DNA from: Lingula anatina
Lineage: Eukaryota; Brachiopoda; Lingulata; Lingulida; Lingulidae
Direction: 5' to 3'
Assembly: GCF_001039355.2 (NCBI RefSeq)
Contig: NW_019775510.1
Location: 110,995 to 174,994 of the forward strand
Length of the DNA: 64,000 nucleotides
Positions within the stretch are counted from its first letter, which is position 1; the number at the start of each line of letters is the position of its first letter. The position numbers and the translations under genes were made by a program. A model generated the notes under the pieces. It was not told the origin of the DNA, searched no databases, and worked only from the letters and a program-made list of their open reading frames with translations. Shown here one piece after another: positions 1 through 12,199 of this stretch.

Positions 1-802
1 TATTCTAATAATCTTAACCTACATAAATGTAAATGTACTTCAAATATAAAAAACACAATAAAATTAATAAATAACCAAATAAATACATAAATCATATATT
101 ACCAACAGGCTGCCACTATACAAGGTACTATTCTCTAATGAAACAATTAAAAGGTGAAATATTTATTTGAAAACATGGAATATCCGAAAATGTCTTTGTT
201 AGCGGTTAATATTCAATATTAAACTTGAATAAAAGAGAGATTATTAACTGCCAGATTCATCTGTCTGTAATTCGAATTGCAGAATAAATGGCCCTGTAAT
301 ATAGCTAAATAATATAATATCTCATACCTCTGATGTCTAGAAATCCCACTCTATTGTATAACACTACAGTACTAGTATCGCCGGTTTTCTCTCTCCCTCT
401 ACTCACTGCAGGCTCTCTTTGTTTCATACAGTCCCTCTTTGTTTCAAAACTCCCGCTAGTGTCTCGCTAGTTTTTCGATCCCAGATAGTCCCAGATCACT
501 TCTGAAGAGTACGAAACTCTTTCAAATACGAAAAAGAAGCGTCTATTCTTTTACTTTAAGTGTTTATGATAACCTTTTTATACATAGATCTATTAAAGTT
601 ATTATACATCGTACTTGTTAAAATATAGATCTAACGTTTAACTTACACTCACTGCTGCGTTTTGAGAGAGGTTGTTGGGCTTTTCTTGCATAGATGCAAC
701 ATGTTTGTCGTCTGCTCTCTGTTGTAGAAGCAGCTTGTATTTTTAGTGTCTAAATCTAGATTGTTTTTCAAACACGCTAAATTAGTTTCAGCCTGGTACA
801 TT
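1..802. other. Non-coding, possible promoter/5' UTR region
   Basis: No convincing coding frame. AT-rich to about 360, then a CT-rich stretch (380-480) with two CTCTTTGTTTCA repeats. It could be promoter and 5' UTR for the exon at 838. No TATA box is placed with confidence. Confidence 0.35.
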
Positions 803-837
803 ATGTCAAGTGAAATACTCGAGTTTAAGGAATTTTT

Positions 838-1009
838 ATGTGCAGTGGGTGTCCATTGATGTTGGAACAGCTGACCATTGAACGCCTGAATTGCAAAGAG
901 TTACAAGCAGGCGGTGTCCAGTCTACATACTTTCTAAATTATATATTCCATGCAGCAGGTGTGAAAGTGTGCAGAGATATTATGCCATACCATGCCGATG
1001 AAAAGGTAA
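838..1009 (+). CDS. Possible first or internal exon of an unidentified gene
   Basis: An open frame from ATG 838 (a stop lies just upstream in frame) reads MCSGCPLMLEQLTIERLN and on to YHADEK, where it meets a consensus donor AAG|GTAAGT at 1010. Codon use looks less AT-biased than the surroundings, and the 350-800 stretch upstream is comparatively CT-rich, as a 5' UTR could be. An alternative ATG at 803 closes after 18 codons. I do not recognise the protein. It could belong with the exon-like array to the right, or be chance. Support is the frame plus one good splice site only. Confidence 0.3.
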
Positions 1010-1834
1010 GTCTTGCAAAGACATGGGGATAGCAAAATTATGTCATTTTTTGTCAGTTTTTGGAACATTTTATCTTATATATGATACGTGGGTGCACGAA
1101 AGTGTTCCAGATTTCTGGATTTTCGGTCTTCTTTTTTTTGAAAATTTTGTCAAATCGTCTAAATTTGGTGAGAGTGCTGGTCAGAATGGCCAAACCTAAC
1201 TGTAGAGGCTACATCCCTTTTCTTGCCTGCACCGATTTTAAGGGATGTATACCTAATTTTCGGGTTTTTTTTTTTTAGTTTTTGAAGCAGATTTTCGGTC
1301 AGCAGACATGCAACTCGTATGTAATAATTTCCCCCTTCTTAAGTTATATATTTACAAAATAGCTATGTGACTGATGTATTTTGTTGGTCAATATTGACTG
1401 ACTCCTCAAGACATTCAAACAAAAAAAAGATACCTGCATTCCCCCCCCCCCAAAAAAAAATTGAGCATTGATATTTTCAAAGTCATTTACCTACTAATAG
1501 AGGTCCTTAATGATTAGTAAACCTGTATGCTAGGGAGGTAAAATACAAAAGAGATCCTGGTCGCCTTTTATTTTGTTGATGGTATATTGATGTCTGAAAA
1601 TCTTTTGTGGTATACCCCCCCCCCACCCTGTAACTTTCTGTAACTTTCATTTTTCAAACATTTTTTTTTACATTTTCTTGTTCATCTATGTCAAAGCTAT
1701 TGAAATGAAATGCTTTTGTAATTACCTGTGGTCTTTTTTATTAGTTTTAATCACGTTTTTTCCAGCCCATTGAAATACAATGAGAGAATCTACAATTTAC
1801 ACCCGCAGTCAATAACTTGCCGGGTTTTCGTTGG

Positions 1835-1945
1835 CTAACTCTAAGGTAATTTTATGTGAAAAGGTAGCTCATAATAATTTCACAGAGGAAGTCCAAGTAA
1901 ACAATGTATTAATCTTATGTTCACATAAAATTACCTTAGAGTTAG
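1835..1945. repeat. Perfect 26-bp inverted repeat (hairpin)
   Basis: CTAACTCTAAGGTAATTTTA, with six more bases, at 1835-1860 is exactly inverted at 1920-1945 around a 59-base loop. It abuts the foldback-arm copy that follows, so it may be a small MITE inserted in it. Confidence 0.85.
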
Positions 1946-2125
1946 GCTCCATTCACATGGAAAATCTATTTTCTAAAATCTATTTTCGGTATCTTGTGAT
2001 CACGGTCTGTACCCTGGATACCCTGTGGCATAATTACTGGCAGCGTGAGTGAGTTACTTCCAAAGCTGTAATTAATTCTCACTCGGAGGAGATTCTGATA
2101 CCTTGACGCATGCGCAGTAGTATCT
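1946..2125 (-). repeat. Single arm of the foldback element seen at 26.6 and 29.5 kb
   Basis: Reverse complement of about 26870-27045 with moderate divergence: ATTCACATGGAAAATC, GATCACGGTCTGT and AATTACTGGCAGCG are all present inverted at the other site. No second arm is found here. Confidence 0.75.
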
Positions 2126-2766
2126 CTAAGCTGTGAAGTTCATCAGTTTACCTTGGGGATTTAAACCTTCATACTCAGTTTTGGTGGTTTATTATTGAAA
2201 TATGTAGTGTTGGTCAACCCGTTAACCCTTTCCAATCTGCTACTTGTCTCAGTTCCATGCTTTGCTCAATTGCTTGCAATAATGAATTGTACAACTGGCA
2301 GTGCTTTAATTTTCCTCCTAGTATTATAGCTTACAAAATGATTAAAATAAGATTAGGCTAGATTGATTAATTCAGAAAATAAAACAAAAACCCACTTTTT
2401 TGATATATTTAACCACTAATGAAAAGTGTATCAATTGCTTTCAGCATGTTGATACCCCTTTATAAGAAAAAAAATTATGTGCAAAGAATTATGTTATGAC
2501 ATCATACGCCCTGGATTATTTTGCACTATTCAGGACCATATATTGCTGTGAATTTATATGTCTATTATAGCTGGCCTGCAGTAACATCAAACATTTTATG
2601 TTAAGGGACTTACTATATACCCTGATTGCTGTATACAAGACTGCATGATGAGCATAACACAGTGGCTATTATTCCTTGTATGAGCTATAATATAAAAACT
2701 GCATGTACATGTATGGTACATGTAAATCAAAATTCATTGACATCAGCATGAAGCATCACATAATTA

Positions 2767-3006
2767 AGCCTAAGTCCCAACTACATTTTGGATGCACGGT
2801 TTTTGTTCCTTGCATCCGGCTAGGACATAGCTAGATCGCAGGGAAGAATTCAAGTGATTGGTGAAAAGTTTCTACCTGCTGTTTGCATCCTCGGCTCCAA
2901 AAATCGCATGATGGACGTGCTGCTCGCGCACGAACTCCCACGTTTTCCCATTTTTTTGGCCGTAGACCACACGTAGCAGCCCATACATTTGGTTGGGACC
3001 TAGGCT
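2767..3006. mobile_element. MITE with TTA target duplication
   Basis: Imperfect terminal inverted repeats AGCCTAAGTCCCAAC / GTTGGGACCTAGGCT. TTA flanks both ends (2764-2766, 3007-3009). The 3-bp TTA duplication fits PIF/Harbinger-type non-autonomous elements. No coding content. Confidence 0.75.
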
Positions 3007-3959
3007 TTATTAAATTGTAACCTGATCAGTTTTCAGTATACTAGTAGTTGATGGATGACAGCTGGCAACGTTTTTATGCAACTGCCTCATCATTTTGACA
3101 ATTGTACATCTACACACCTTTTCTTTTTTATTTTAAATTTTTATTACTTAGTAAGGCCTTTCAATTTGTTAGTCACATATTGCCTTTCGTAAACCAGAAA
3201 GGATACCAGTTCATAGTATTTTGGGATTTTACAAATCATACCAGCATTACCAATAATGTCTGATACATATGTTTTAAAGCAAAGAAAAACTGTGGCACTT
3301 AGTGGCCCATGATGTAACTGAGGCATGTGTTTTCAAACCATTCAAACTTCAATATATTGTCAACCAACTCAAATTTTGATACTTCGATCATATAGCACTA
3401 TAGTTTGCCCCAAACATAAGTAGTTCTTCACATGTATTATGTATGAGAAATACTAAATGCTACTATGATGACCAGTTGTGAAATAGTAGTATATATGTCA
3501 CTTTCCTGGTATAAATAATTAAATTGTAATTTACAGTGAAACTTTAACTACATATAATATTTCCTTATAGGTTGCATGATTATGCTAGCTTGAGTATGAT
3601 GAGTAGGTATTTCCTTGATCATTGGCTGTTTTGATGAAGGTTATTGTTTTAAGTCTTTCGATTTGAGTGTTATATTTTTAGATTATTCCCTCTAGTTTGG
3701 ATTACTCAAACCTAGGTTTTTCAAGAAAAGCACCCACATCTTTATATGTATAGCTGTATAGCATCCCTCAGTGCTGTGTACACTAATAGGCATGTTTTGG
3801 TCCATGAGCCCAGTCACTTATATGGTACATAAAAGGGAAGAAGAAGAATAGTGATTTTTAGTAGGCCTGTCTCCTGTGTGTCCAAATAAGTGTAATAGCT
3901 TTCTCATACTGGTAGCTTTTTGTGTGCTTATACCTTATAAAACCCCACTCTTACAGCAC

Positions 3960-4700
3960 CAATTAGGACTGTTTTCAGATGAGGGTAGGGGGAAAAGCTT
4001 ACTTAATATCTATATGGTAACAGAAATATCAATACAGTGTATATCACTATGGAGGTAAGAGGTGGAACATTTTATTTCAAATTATGAATGCATGATCAAG
4101 GGTCATTGATAATGGGTCACAGGAGGTCATTTTGGGGGATTTTTCATAAATTAAAACCAAATTGCTTGGAAAATTATTGTTTGAGTAAGAAAATAGTATT
4201 TTGTGAATTATTTGTACTAGTAAACATGGTTTAGACTAATGCTAATTAAAAAAGTGGAGCCTTAGCTGTCTTAATTGAGAAAACTATGAAAATGAATGTG
4301 AACCTAATTAGGGTCCAAATGTAACCTCTTTGAAAGTGAGGGTAGTAACAGAGAGAAAATGCTTGCCATATCAATATGATTAAAGATACATCAATACGTT
4401 ATATATCTTTATGAAGGTAAGGGATGGGACAATTCATTTCATAAGGCATGAATGCATGACAATAAGTCAAGCTAGGTTTATTGATAATGGGTCAAATGTC
4501 ATAAGAGGTCATATTTTATAGATTTTTCATGAATTAAAACCAAAATCATTTGTAAAATAAAACTTTGTTTGATAAAGAAATTGAAATTCGGTGAATGATA
4601 CTGGTGTTTTCTTCAATCGCTTTGTGAACACCTCCACATATATTTGTAGTAACTGGAATATTATCATTTTGTAAAAGGATAACTTAATTAGATCCAGTCA
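3960..4700. repeat. Two diverged tandem copies of a ~375-bp sequence
   Basis: The stretch with ATTGATAATGGGTCA, GGTCAT and TTAAAACCAAA near 4105-4160 recurs near 4459-4535 with substitutions and small indels. It lies just before the first 0.57-kb array unit. No open frame is shared. Confidence 0.6.
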
Positions 4701-5232
4701 CTTTTATGTATGTTCAAAGTGAAAAGGGTTAACGTAAACTTGGGGTTGGGTGGGAGTTGCTGAGCAAAAATATCTGACACGTCCTTCAAATCACTACAGT
4801 ACATAGACAAAATTCCATTAATATATTGTGATATGCCTGTCTGTTGAAAGTGAAAAGGGTTCATGTGAACTCATGAATGGGTGAAAGGGGGGGGGGGCAG
4901 GTGCTGAGCAAATATCTCTGTCAGTCTTTCAAATCTTTATATAAACAAAATTTCATTGTTACATTGTTATGCCTGTGCACTGTCTGTTGGGACACTGTAT
5001 GTATCTGTATATATATTCTGATTACTGTGTATGTCTGTTTTGCTGCTGTTTATGTGTTTATTATAATATAATAATATATATTTTGATCACTGTGTTATAT
5101 CTGTGTTGTAACTACTGTATGTGTCTGTATATATGTTCTTTATTGGTGATGTGTTATTAGTTTTCAGTGGAGATGAAGGTGTGTTTCCTGTATTATCATC
5201 ACACTGAGGACAGCTATAAACTCATCTGATCA

Positions 5233-5645
5233 CAGGGCCGTAGCAGCTGCCCCCCCTGGGATTTGAGGTACAAAAAAAATAATAATAATAATAATAATCG
5301 CAAAGGTAAAAAAAAATTGCAAAGTTAGTATCAATTCTGTGAGAAAATGCACTCATGGCCACTAGACAATCATTCAACAATATGTTTACAAAGGAGCTAT
5401 CCCCCAGGCCAATTGGCGTGTTGTGTTGAAAAAATGACTGTACTTATGGCAAAATGAACCCACAATTTCTGACTTCTGATTGAGCAATAAAAAACAGTTA
5501 AAATGCACTAGAATGCAGTATTATACATACTTTTTTAAAAATTTTCCACACCGTGGGAGGGGGACACCCCCTCCCCCCTCGGGGGCTTCGCCCCCTCGTG
5601 TCCGCTTACTGCCCCCCCTGGCATTTTGCTCAGGCTACGGCCCTG
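5233..5645. mobile_element. MITE with CAGGGCCGTAGC ends and 5-bp target duplication
   Basis: Ends CAGGGCCGTAGC / GCTACGGCCCTG, flanked by GATCA (5228-5232 and 5646-5650). Sister array units lacking it (for example 7845-7870) give the empty site. The ends and 5-bp duplication fit a hAT-like non-autonomous element. Internal (AAT)n and C-rich tracts; no coding content. Confidence 0.88.
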
Positions 5646-6114
5646 GATCAACATCAAGAACTACAATGTCGCAGCCTCAGCACAGGTCAGTGCAACAATG
5701 ATATTACTATACTGGTGATTCTCTTCAGTTTCCTTTTTTTACCACCACCACCACTATTTATACTATCTTGAATATTGACATCTTGTAAAAGGGTCACTAA
5801 AGATCCCACTTGATCAGTTTGATATATGTTCAAAGTGAAAAGGGTTAATGTGAACTCTTGGGGGTCTGAGCAAAAATCTGCCAGTTTTTCAAATTGCCAT
5901 ATGGACAAAATTTCATATATACCTTTTGATACCTTTTGATATACCATGTGCACTGTCTGTTGTGACAATGTATGTGTCTGTATATATATTCTGACCATTG
6001 TGTGTGTCTGTTTTGTCCCTGTACACATTTATTTCTGTTCTGATCTCAGTGTGTACTATGTCTGTGTTATAATTATAAATCTGCTAATATTCTTTCTTGA
6101 AGATGTCTCTTATT

Positions 6115-6221
6115 TCAGTATTGATGAATGTGTGCATGTCTCCATTTTTATCACACTGCTGAGGAGAGCCAAATTCCTCATCGACATCAAGATCAACAAC
6201 CTGGCTGCCTTAAGAGAGGTC
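6115..6221 (+). pseudogene. Exon-like module, type B (best-preserved copy)
   Basis: After TATTTCAG an open frame begins with IDECVHVSIF, continues as ITLLRRAKFLIDIKINNLAA, ends LRE and meets a GTCAGTG donor-like site. Two other type-B copies (28720-28820, 32340-32440) keep the 3' half and the donor but have frame breaks in the middle. I do not recognise the sequence. It may be a decayed tandem exon or simply part of a repeat. Confidence 0.35.
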
Positions 6222-6391
6222 AGTGCAATAATGATATATTGCATAAAACTGGTGTTCTAGCTCTTCAATCACTTTGTGAACACCACCACTATATGCATGT
6301 ATAGTACCTGGAATAGTATCATTTTGTAAAATGGTCAATTAATTAGACCCACTCACTTTTATATTTGTTCAAAGTGAAAAGGGTTCATAGG

Positions 6392-7430
6392 TACCATGGC
6401 CCATAGGAGCCTACGCGTGCGTCTTTTAGATGCCCCTTTACATGCGAAAACGACAAGGCCTAAGCCGAGTTCGTCTTTTACTACAGAGCTTTGAGAGCCG
6501 AAAATGGCATGGCTGTGTCTCTTTCGCCACTTACTGAACTCCAGAGATGCGAGATTAACACGACCCATGTCGCGTTTGTCTCTCAAAAGACACTGTTATA
6601 AAACATGAAATAGGCATTACGTGTGATTTTCGCAGCTGAATAAGTAGACCCTTATAAACGAAGTTGACGTGACCTTAGAGTCATGTCGCTTTCAACTTTT
6701 ACAAACCTCCAACAAAATCTATCTCCACACAGACGCGCGCGACATGTACTATTGGACATGGGTCAGTTGAAAGCGACATTAACCTAAATGGCTCATGTTA
6801 CTTTCAGCCAATTAATTTGAAACAGAAGGACCGTCTTAAAACCCTTTATATTTGAATCCTTGAAAATAAAAATATGAGGCCATATAATTATTACAAGCAA
6901 TTAGCCACACTGTTATCTAGATAGCACTAAATTATGATGGGATTCAAATGAAAAAAATGTTTTGGGACAGCACAACACTGTTTCAAATTAATTGGATTTG
7001 ACATATAAGAGTTGGCTGAAAGTAACATGAGCCCTTTAGGTTAATAGGGTTTCAACTGACCCATGTCCAATAGTACATGTCGCGCGCGTCTGTGTGGAGA
7101 TAGATTTTGTTGGAGGTTTGTAAGAGTTGAAAGCAACATGACTCTCAAGTTACGTCAACTTCGTTTATAAGGGTCTATTTATTCAGCTGCGAAAATCACA
7201 CGTTATGCCTATTTCATGTTTTATAACAGTGTCATTTGAGAGAAGAACGCGACATGGGTCGTGTCAATCTCGCATCTGTGGAGTTCAGTAAGTGGCGAAA
7301 GAGACACAGCCATGCCATTTTCGGCTCTCAAAGCTCTGTAGTAAAAGACGAACTCGGCTTAGGCCTTGTCGTTTTCGCATGTAAAGGGGCGTCTAAAAGA
7401 CGCACGCGTAGGCTCCTATGGGCCATGGTA
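6392..7430. mobile_element. Foldback-type element with ~425-bp terminal inverted repeats
   Basis: TACCATGGCCCATAGGAGCC at the left is exactly inverted at the right end, and CATAGG flanks both sides (6386-6391, 7431-7436). The arms (to ~6817 and from ~7005) remain highly similar around a ~190-bp loop. Mirror-image 75-codon frames occur in the two arms (6359-6586 minus, 7236-7463 plus) simply because the arms are inverted copies. No transposase is visible, so it must have moved in trans. Confidence 0.9.
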
Positions 7431-7794
7431 CATAGGAACTCAAGGTGGGGTGGGGGCTGCTGAGCAAAAATCTCATTTTCATACCTGCAGTGCACTGTCA
7501 GTTGTGAGGGTTAATGTGAAGTCTGGGGGGGGGGGTTGAGCAAAAACTCTGTCAGTCTTTCAAATTGCTATATGGGCAAATTTCTATGTATACCTTTTGA
7601 TACTTGTGCACTGTCTGTTATGACACTATATGTCTGTATATATTCTGATTACTGTGTATGTCTGTTTTGTCGCTGTATGTGTTTATTATAATATAATAAT
7701 ATTTTTTTATCACTGTGTAATGTCTGTGTTGTAACTACTATATGTGGCTGCATATATTCTTTATTGAAAATATGTTCTCTGATTTTAGAGAAGA

Positions 7795-7886
7795 TGAAGG
7801 TATGTCTCTTGGATTATCATCACCCTGAGGACAGCTAAACTCATCATCACCATCAAGATCTACAGTGTTGCAGCCTCAGAACAGGT
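7795..7886 (+). pseudogene. Exon-like module, type A
   Basis: After GATTTTAG the block can be read SWIIITLRTAKLIITIKIYS, then VAASEQ, and ends CAG|GTCGGTG. Near-identical modules stand at 28150-28236, 31093-31183, 31753-31843 and 34930-35023. A copy at 5172-5687 is split by a MITE. In that frame the copies are mostly open. In an alternative frame the copies at 28150, 31093 and 31753 are open (LNSSSPSRSTVLQPQN), where others have a stop. The true frame, if any, is unresolved. Confidence 0.35.
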
Positions 7887-7969
7887 CGGTGCAACAAACA
7901 TATTTCTATACTGGTGATGTGATTCTCTTCAATCCCCCTTTTTAACACCACCACTATATATTAATCGAG

Positions 7970-8660
7970 TCACATACCATTCCATAGGCCCAATAGTCAA
8001 ACCCTGCAATATGTTCTTTCCTATAAACTTTTTTTGCTGAAACGCATTCTTCAGGCCAAGAGAAGCAAAATTAGCTTGGTTGCTATGTTCAAGATATTGA
8101 GCATTTTTCAATATAGCCGTCAATATATGATGAAAAAAGCAAAACAACTAGTATTCGGCGGGGATACTATATTGAGAGCTTCTTTCAACGTTAATCTTAT
8201 CAGAAGACAACAGCAGGACCATTGAATACACTTAAGTGCATAACATTTAGCAAATAAGAAAAAAGGCCGTCAAAACATATGTCAGAAAGTGATAAAAGCT
8301 GCAAAATTAGTTCGTTTTTGTAAATTTAATCTTATTAAAAGCATATCTGCTTTTTATGTTTATGTTCATTATCATATTTTGTTAGTCATGACCCAAAACT
8401 GTTAGAATATGCTTATCTGACAGTTTAATAACAGGTGGTTGAGAATATCAACCCCCAAGAGTCTATTTGCCACTTCAACGGGTCCCATAGTCAAATACTT
8501 CTATAATTTTTTTAAGAATTTTCTTTTAGAATTGAATTCTTTGGGGCTATAAAAGCCAATTTAATTTGGTATTTTTTTGCCAGTGGCTATATATCTGGAA
8601 GTCTGGAACATTGATCAATTTTCAAAATTCGAGATGGCCGTCAATAATTTAAATTATATT
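7970..8660. repeat. Two diverged ~490-bp-spaced copies, non-coding
   Basis: CCATAGTCAAA-type sequence at 7985-8140 recurs at 8485-8645, with ATGGCCGTCAATAAT-like ends. No gene is seen from 8150 to 9530; that stretch is AT-rich. Confidence 0.5.
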
Positions 8661-9569
8661 AGAGTATTATATTATAAATAGGTAATTATGTCAACTTGCA
8701 AAGAGTCGGGTTCAAAGTGCATGATATCCCACATTTCAAATGAACGCTAAAACATATCCAAAAAGGTTTTAAAAAAAGCAATAAAATTATGTTTTGAACT
8801 GATAATCTGCCATATAATATGTATTAACTCTTTTATTAGTTACAAGGTGTACTAGTAAGGTACAGTTATACTAAGAATCTTTGAAAAAGTGTCATTGATA
8901 AGACTGACCGTTATGTAAGTTCTCTTTTTAACGCAAGCTCAGTCTGAAGGAGATACTGTCAAGGGCCAACAGGGATTCCCGCAGGATTTTGGGTACAGGG
9001 AGTTCAAAATGTTAATTTGCAATCGGGGCCCTCATTTACAGGGAGTCCAACCAATTCCTTCAGGGAGGGGGGGTAAAATTAATAATAAATATATTTATCT
9101 ATCTATTTATATAAAATTTAGCTTTAAAAATTCACGTTCTTTTTATTGAGATTGACATGTTTCAGAAAACTTCAAGGTTTAAATTACATCAGTATATATT
9201 ACCACTTCTAATTTTTCTTATTTCTGCAAGTTTTTCACTTTAAATTATACAGGGTTTATACTTATTATGGGATATTATTTTTGGGTGTGTAAATTTTCTT
9301 CAAAATATTTATTTTCTCTTCAGCTATTTTAAATCCAAAACTGAAGTGTCACTCCATGTGTAGCCAGGTGTATTACCTAATTACCACATGACTCTCAAAA
9401 CAATTGATGCATGCAGTTACATGTTCTGTTGTCAGAAATGTTAGGGGTGGTCTTTTCGGCAATTTCTGCCCTTGTATAAAAACACATAATGGTTTGGTCA
9501 ATCTTTGCAGTGTATTTGAAACAACAAAGGGATCGTTCTGAAACTTGACAGGTACCTTAGAGAAGATAT

Positions 9570-11086
9570 GGTTTGACAGCTAAGCAACGCAGCTTACTAT
9601 GCGATTCTTGCTCTCAGAGAAAATGACCAGACATGGACGACTGCAATTGCTAGGCAATTCAACATTTATCAGTAACCGTTAGTAAAGTCCTCCAAAGAAA
9701 TGCTATAACAGGGGCACCTACTCCAATATCTCGAACAGGTTGTCCACGTATCACAACAAGAAGACATGATGGCCTTCTCCTTAGAGTGTGCCGTGCTGGT
9801 CATACAAAGACAACCATGCAGTGTCCTCAGAAAAAAGTGGCAGAATGTCGTTCAAACACCCAGTTCAAGGTCCTTTGAGAACAAGAGATAACTGCAAGCT
9901 GGTTTTAAAAACACACACAGAGTCGGGCAAAATGACCATATTTCCCCAAATCTAGAACACTATAAGGAGAACAGACAAACTAAATAGTAATTAATTGGAT
10001 CATAAATAAATTCAACCATTTCTGCAACAGATAATGAAAAATCCCACCACTTGCAACCGAGTTAAGATAATAAAAAGTCCCGAATATGGAAAGGGAAGGG
10101 TGGGTGGGAGAGCAAAGCGAAATTGGCTTAAGCTAGCAAAGTTGGTGTACTAACGCAAAATATTACGCATATTACAGCTGGCGGCGCTAAACAAAGACTT
10201 CCCCAGGAGTGAAAATTAATAGGCCTATGAAATAAAGCTGAGTGACCATTGGTCACACTACCGGATGTTTTTCACGTGGCCTAGTTACTTAGAGCTGATA
10301 GGACAAAATTGTTTTTCACATGACTAGTTACTACCCTGGGAAACAAAGGCCAGCTGCAGGCAACCTTCCCTGTGTGTGCTTTTAAATACTCCTTATACTA
10401 AGGGGGCACATTTTGAAGATCTGCAGTATGGGCTGGGGACCACGTGCTTTTGCAGCCAAATCACTGGAATCATATAATTTTCAGTGATGAGGCCAGATAT
10501 GGAGTTTTTAGCGTTGATGCCCATATCCGTGTCCGCCAACGTGTGCGAAAGACATAAAATGATGATGATTGTGTACTGCCTAGGGTGCAAGCAGGGGGTT
10601 GATAACGTCTCTGTTTGGAGAGCATTTCATGCTGGTGCCCAGAACCAGATGGTTTTTCTAGAAGGCAACCTCAACCAGGATTCCTACAGAGACATTCTAT
10701 AGCAAACAATGCTTCCCTTTGTAAGAGTCATCTTCAGGAACAACTTTTTGTACCAAGACAACTACGCACCCCCACATCAAGCTCGCAGAATCACTGTTTT
10801 TCTTCAAAACCATTGGGTTCAGCAACTGTCCTGGCCTGCAAACTCCCCAGATATGAACTCAATTGAAAATCTGTGGGCAGAAGTAACTCACAGAATTAAT
10901 AGCTATGGTCATTGGCCGGTAAATCGTGATGAACTACGACAGGCAAATATCACTGTGTGGAATGATATCCCCATCCAAACTCTGAAAAACTTGTCACAGG
11001 GTATGCCATGTAGGGTGAGGGCGCTGCAAGTGGCTGCTGGAGGTCATACCCGCTATTACATGATTACTTTTCATGATTTACTGTAA
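9570..11086 (+). pseudogene. Tc1/mariner transposase pseudogene
   Basis: Degenerate transposase, cut-and-paste at TA dinucleotides in living relatives. The N-terminal part (9590-9900) shows an HTH-like stretch with ARQFNIYQ and then RTGCPRITTRR, the Tc1 GRPR-type linker. The catalytic part has FSDEARYGVF (around 10484), YQDNYAPPH (around 10750) and SPDMNSIENLW (around 10848). These supply the three DDE acids, with 35 residues between the second Asp and the Glu. Several stops and frameshifts (for example after RVRKT, and TAG at 10699) inactivate it. A ~470-bp stretch (9910-10390) interrupts the frame. The TIRs were not found with confidence. Confidence 0.85.
9908..10396. mobile_element. Probable insertion inside the Tc1 pseudogene
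   Basis: Imperfect inverted repeats (TTTTAAAAACACACACAGAG near 9903-9922 and CCCTGTGTGTGCTTTTAAA near 10367-10386) bound sequence with no transposase similarity. It lies between the linker and the first catalytic block. I could not identify a clean target duplication. Confidence 0.4.
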
Positions 11087-11584
11087 TGAGTTCTTTGACT
11101 TCATAACATATCACTGTCCGTTGGCTATCATTTTCTTTAATATCTTATAATTAGCTTATAGTTAATACTGACATCAAACTGGTGATGTGGTTTTCTGGGT
11201 GTGTTCTTTTCTTTTGAGTGATCTATGTATAGATCTATGTATGACATCTGATGTCAGATTTGATATTATTGGCCAGAATATCTCACAATAGAAGACTGGA
11301 CATTTTTATCACTCAATGACATACTATTTTGATGAATAAAGCCCAAAAAAATTTAATATGCGCTCAGGAATAACAATGATAAAAAATATTCCATATTAAG
11401 TATTAACCCTGTAGAGTCAATAAACAAAACAAACCATCTTAAAAATCTTTTGGTTATATATACTGACAGTCATTATAAACTTTGAGGCCATATTTTTTGA
11501 CATAATTGTTATTTTGAGCCCTAAACTGGATTTATTTTTCATATGAATCATTTGTTTAGGATATTGGCATACAGAAACACAAAT

Positions 11585-11880
11585 CTTAAAGGGATAATAA
11601 CTCTTTGTATAAGATCTATATTTCACAATAAAAACATTGTGAACAACTCATAGAAATATAATTTATTCTGTTTTACCACAAAAATGGCAGTTATAGCTAT
11701 TATTCTGAAAGACCACGTAACCTCCATTGATGGCTATACTCTATGTATGAAATGACTTTTTAGAAAAAAAACAGGGACTAACTTGTAAAAATGGATTCTT
11801 CATTAACCATTGGTAAGTGTTGGAAAATTGTTGTTTACTCCAGGAAAAATTCATTTTTTGGTCAGAACATGAATAGCAAG
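11585..11880 (+). repeat. Interspersed repeat, also at 37.3 kb (inverted) and 63.85 kb
   Basis: AAAGGGATAATAACTC through ACAGGGACTAACTTG and TTCATTTTTTGG resembles the reverse complement of 37312-37620. Its first part resembles 63850-63980. It is probably a MITE family; the right terminus is unclear here. Confidence 0.6.
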
Positions 11881-12199
11881 AGACATACATTTATACGTGT
11901 CATACGTTCAAATTAAAAATTGTATTGTTCATTCCATTGTTCATCATGTTTATGTATAGATCTATGCAAATTGCGATCATTTATTAGGCCACACTTTTTT
12001 ATTTTTATGGATGACATCCTCTAGGGACCCCGAAATTGGTGCGAGAGGGCAAAAAAAAAAATACTGCTTAAGTAAAGGAATGCTGTTAGGACAGAGGCGT
12101 AGACATATGTATTTCCGAAGAAAATTCAATCGCCCCTATCAAAAAATACCAACTGGTACTCAAACGGATTTCAGTGTAACCTTAAAGTATGGTGATTGT

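Larger units (their letters stand above)
4718..7930 (+). repeat. Left block of the ~570-bp tandem array with exon-like modules
   Basis: Unit starts (TTCAAAGTGAAAAGGGTT) occur at about 4718, 4848, 5830 and 6368. After removal of inserted elements the spacing is 540-565 bp. Each unit carries a run of TGCACTGTCTGTTG then a TGTATATATTCTG stretch, then an AG-acceptor-like site, then an exon-like block ending CAG|GTCAGTG. Two transposons (5233-5645 and 6392-7430) interrupt it. The right block is at 27824-35300. Confidence 0.8.

Noticed and set aside
5687-6028. 113-codon frame on the minus strand
   Set aside because: It runs antisense through array-unit sequence that is repeated elsewhere without keeping the frame.
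6359-7463. Pair of nearly identical 75-codon frames on opposite strands
   Set aside because: They are mirror images produced by the inverted arms of the foldback element, with no domain and no independent support.
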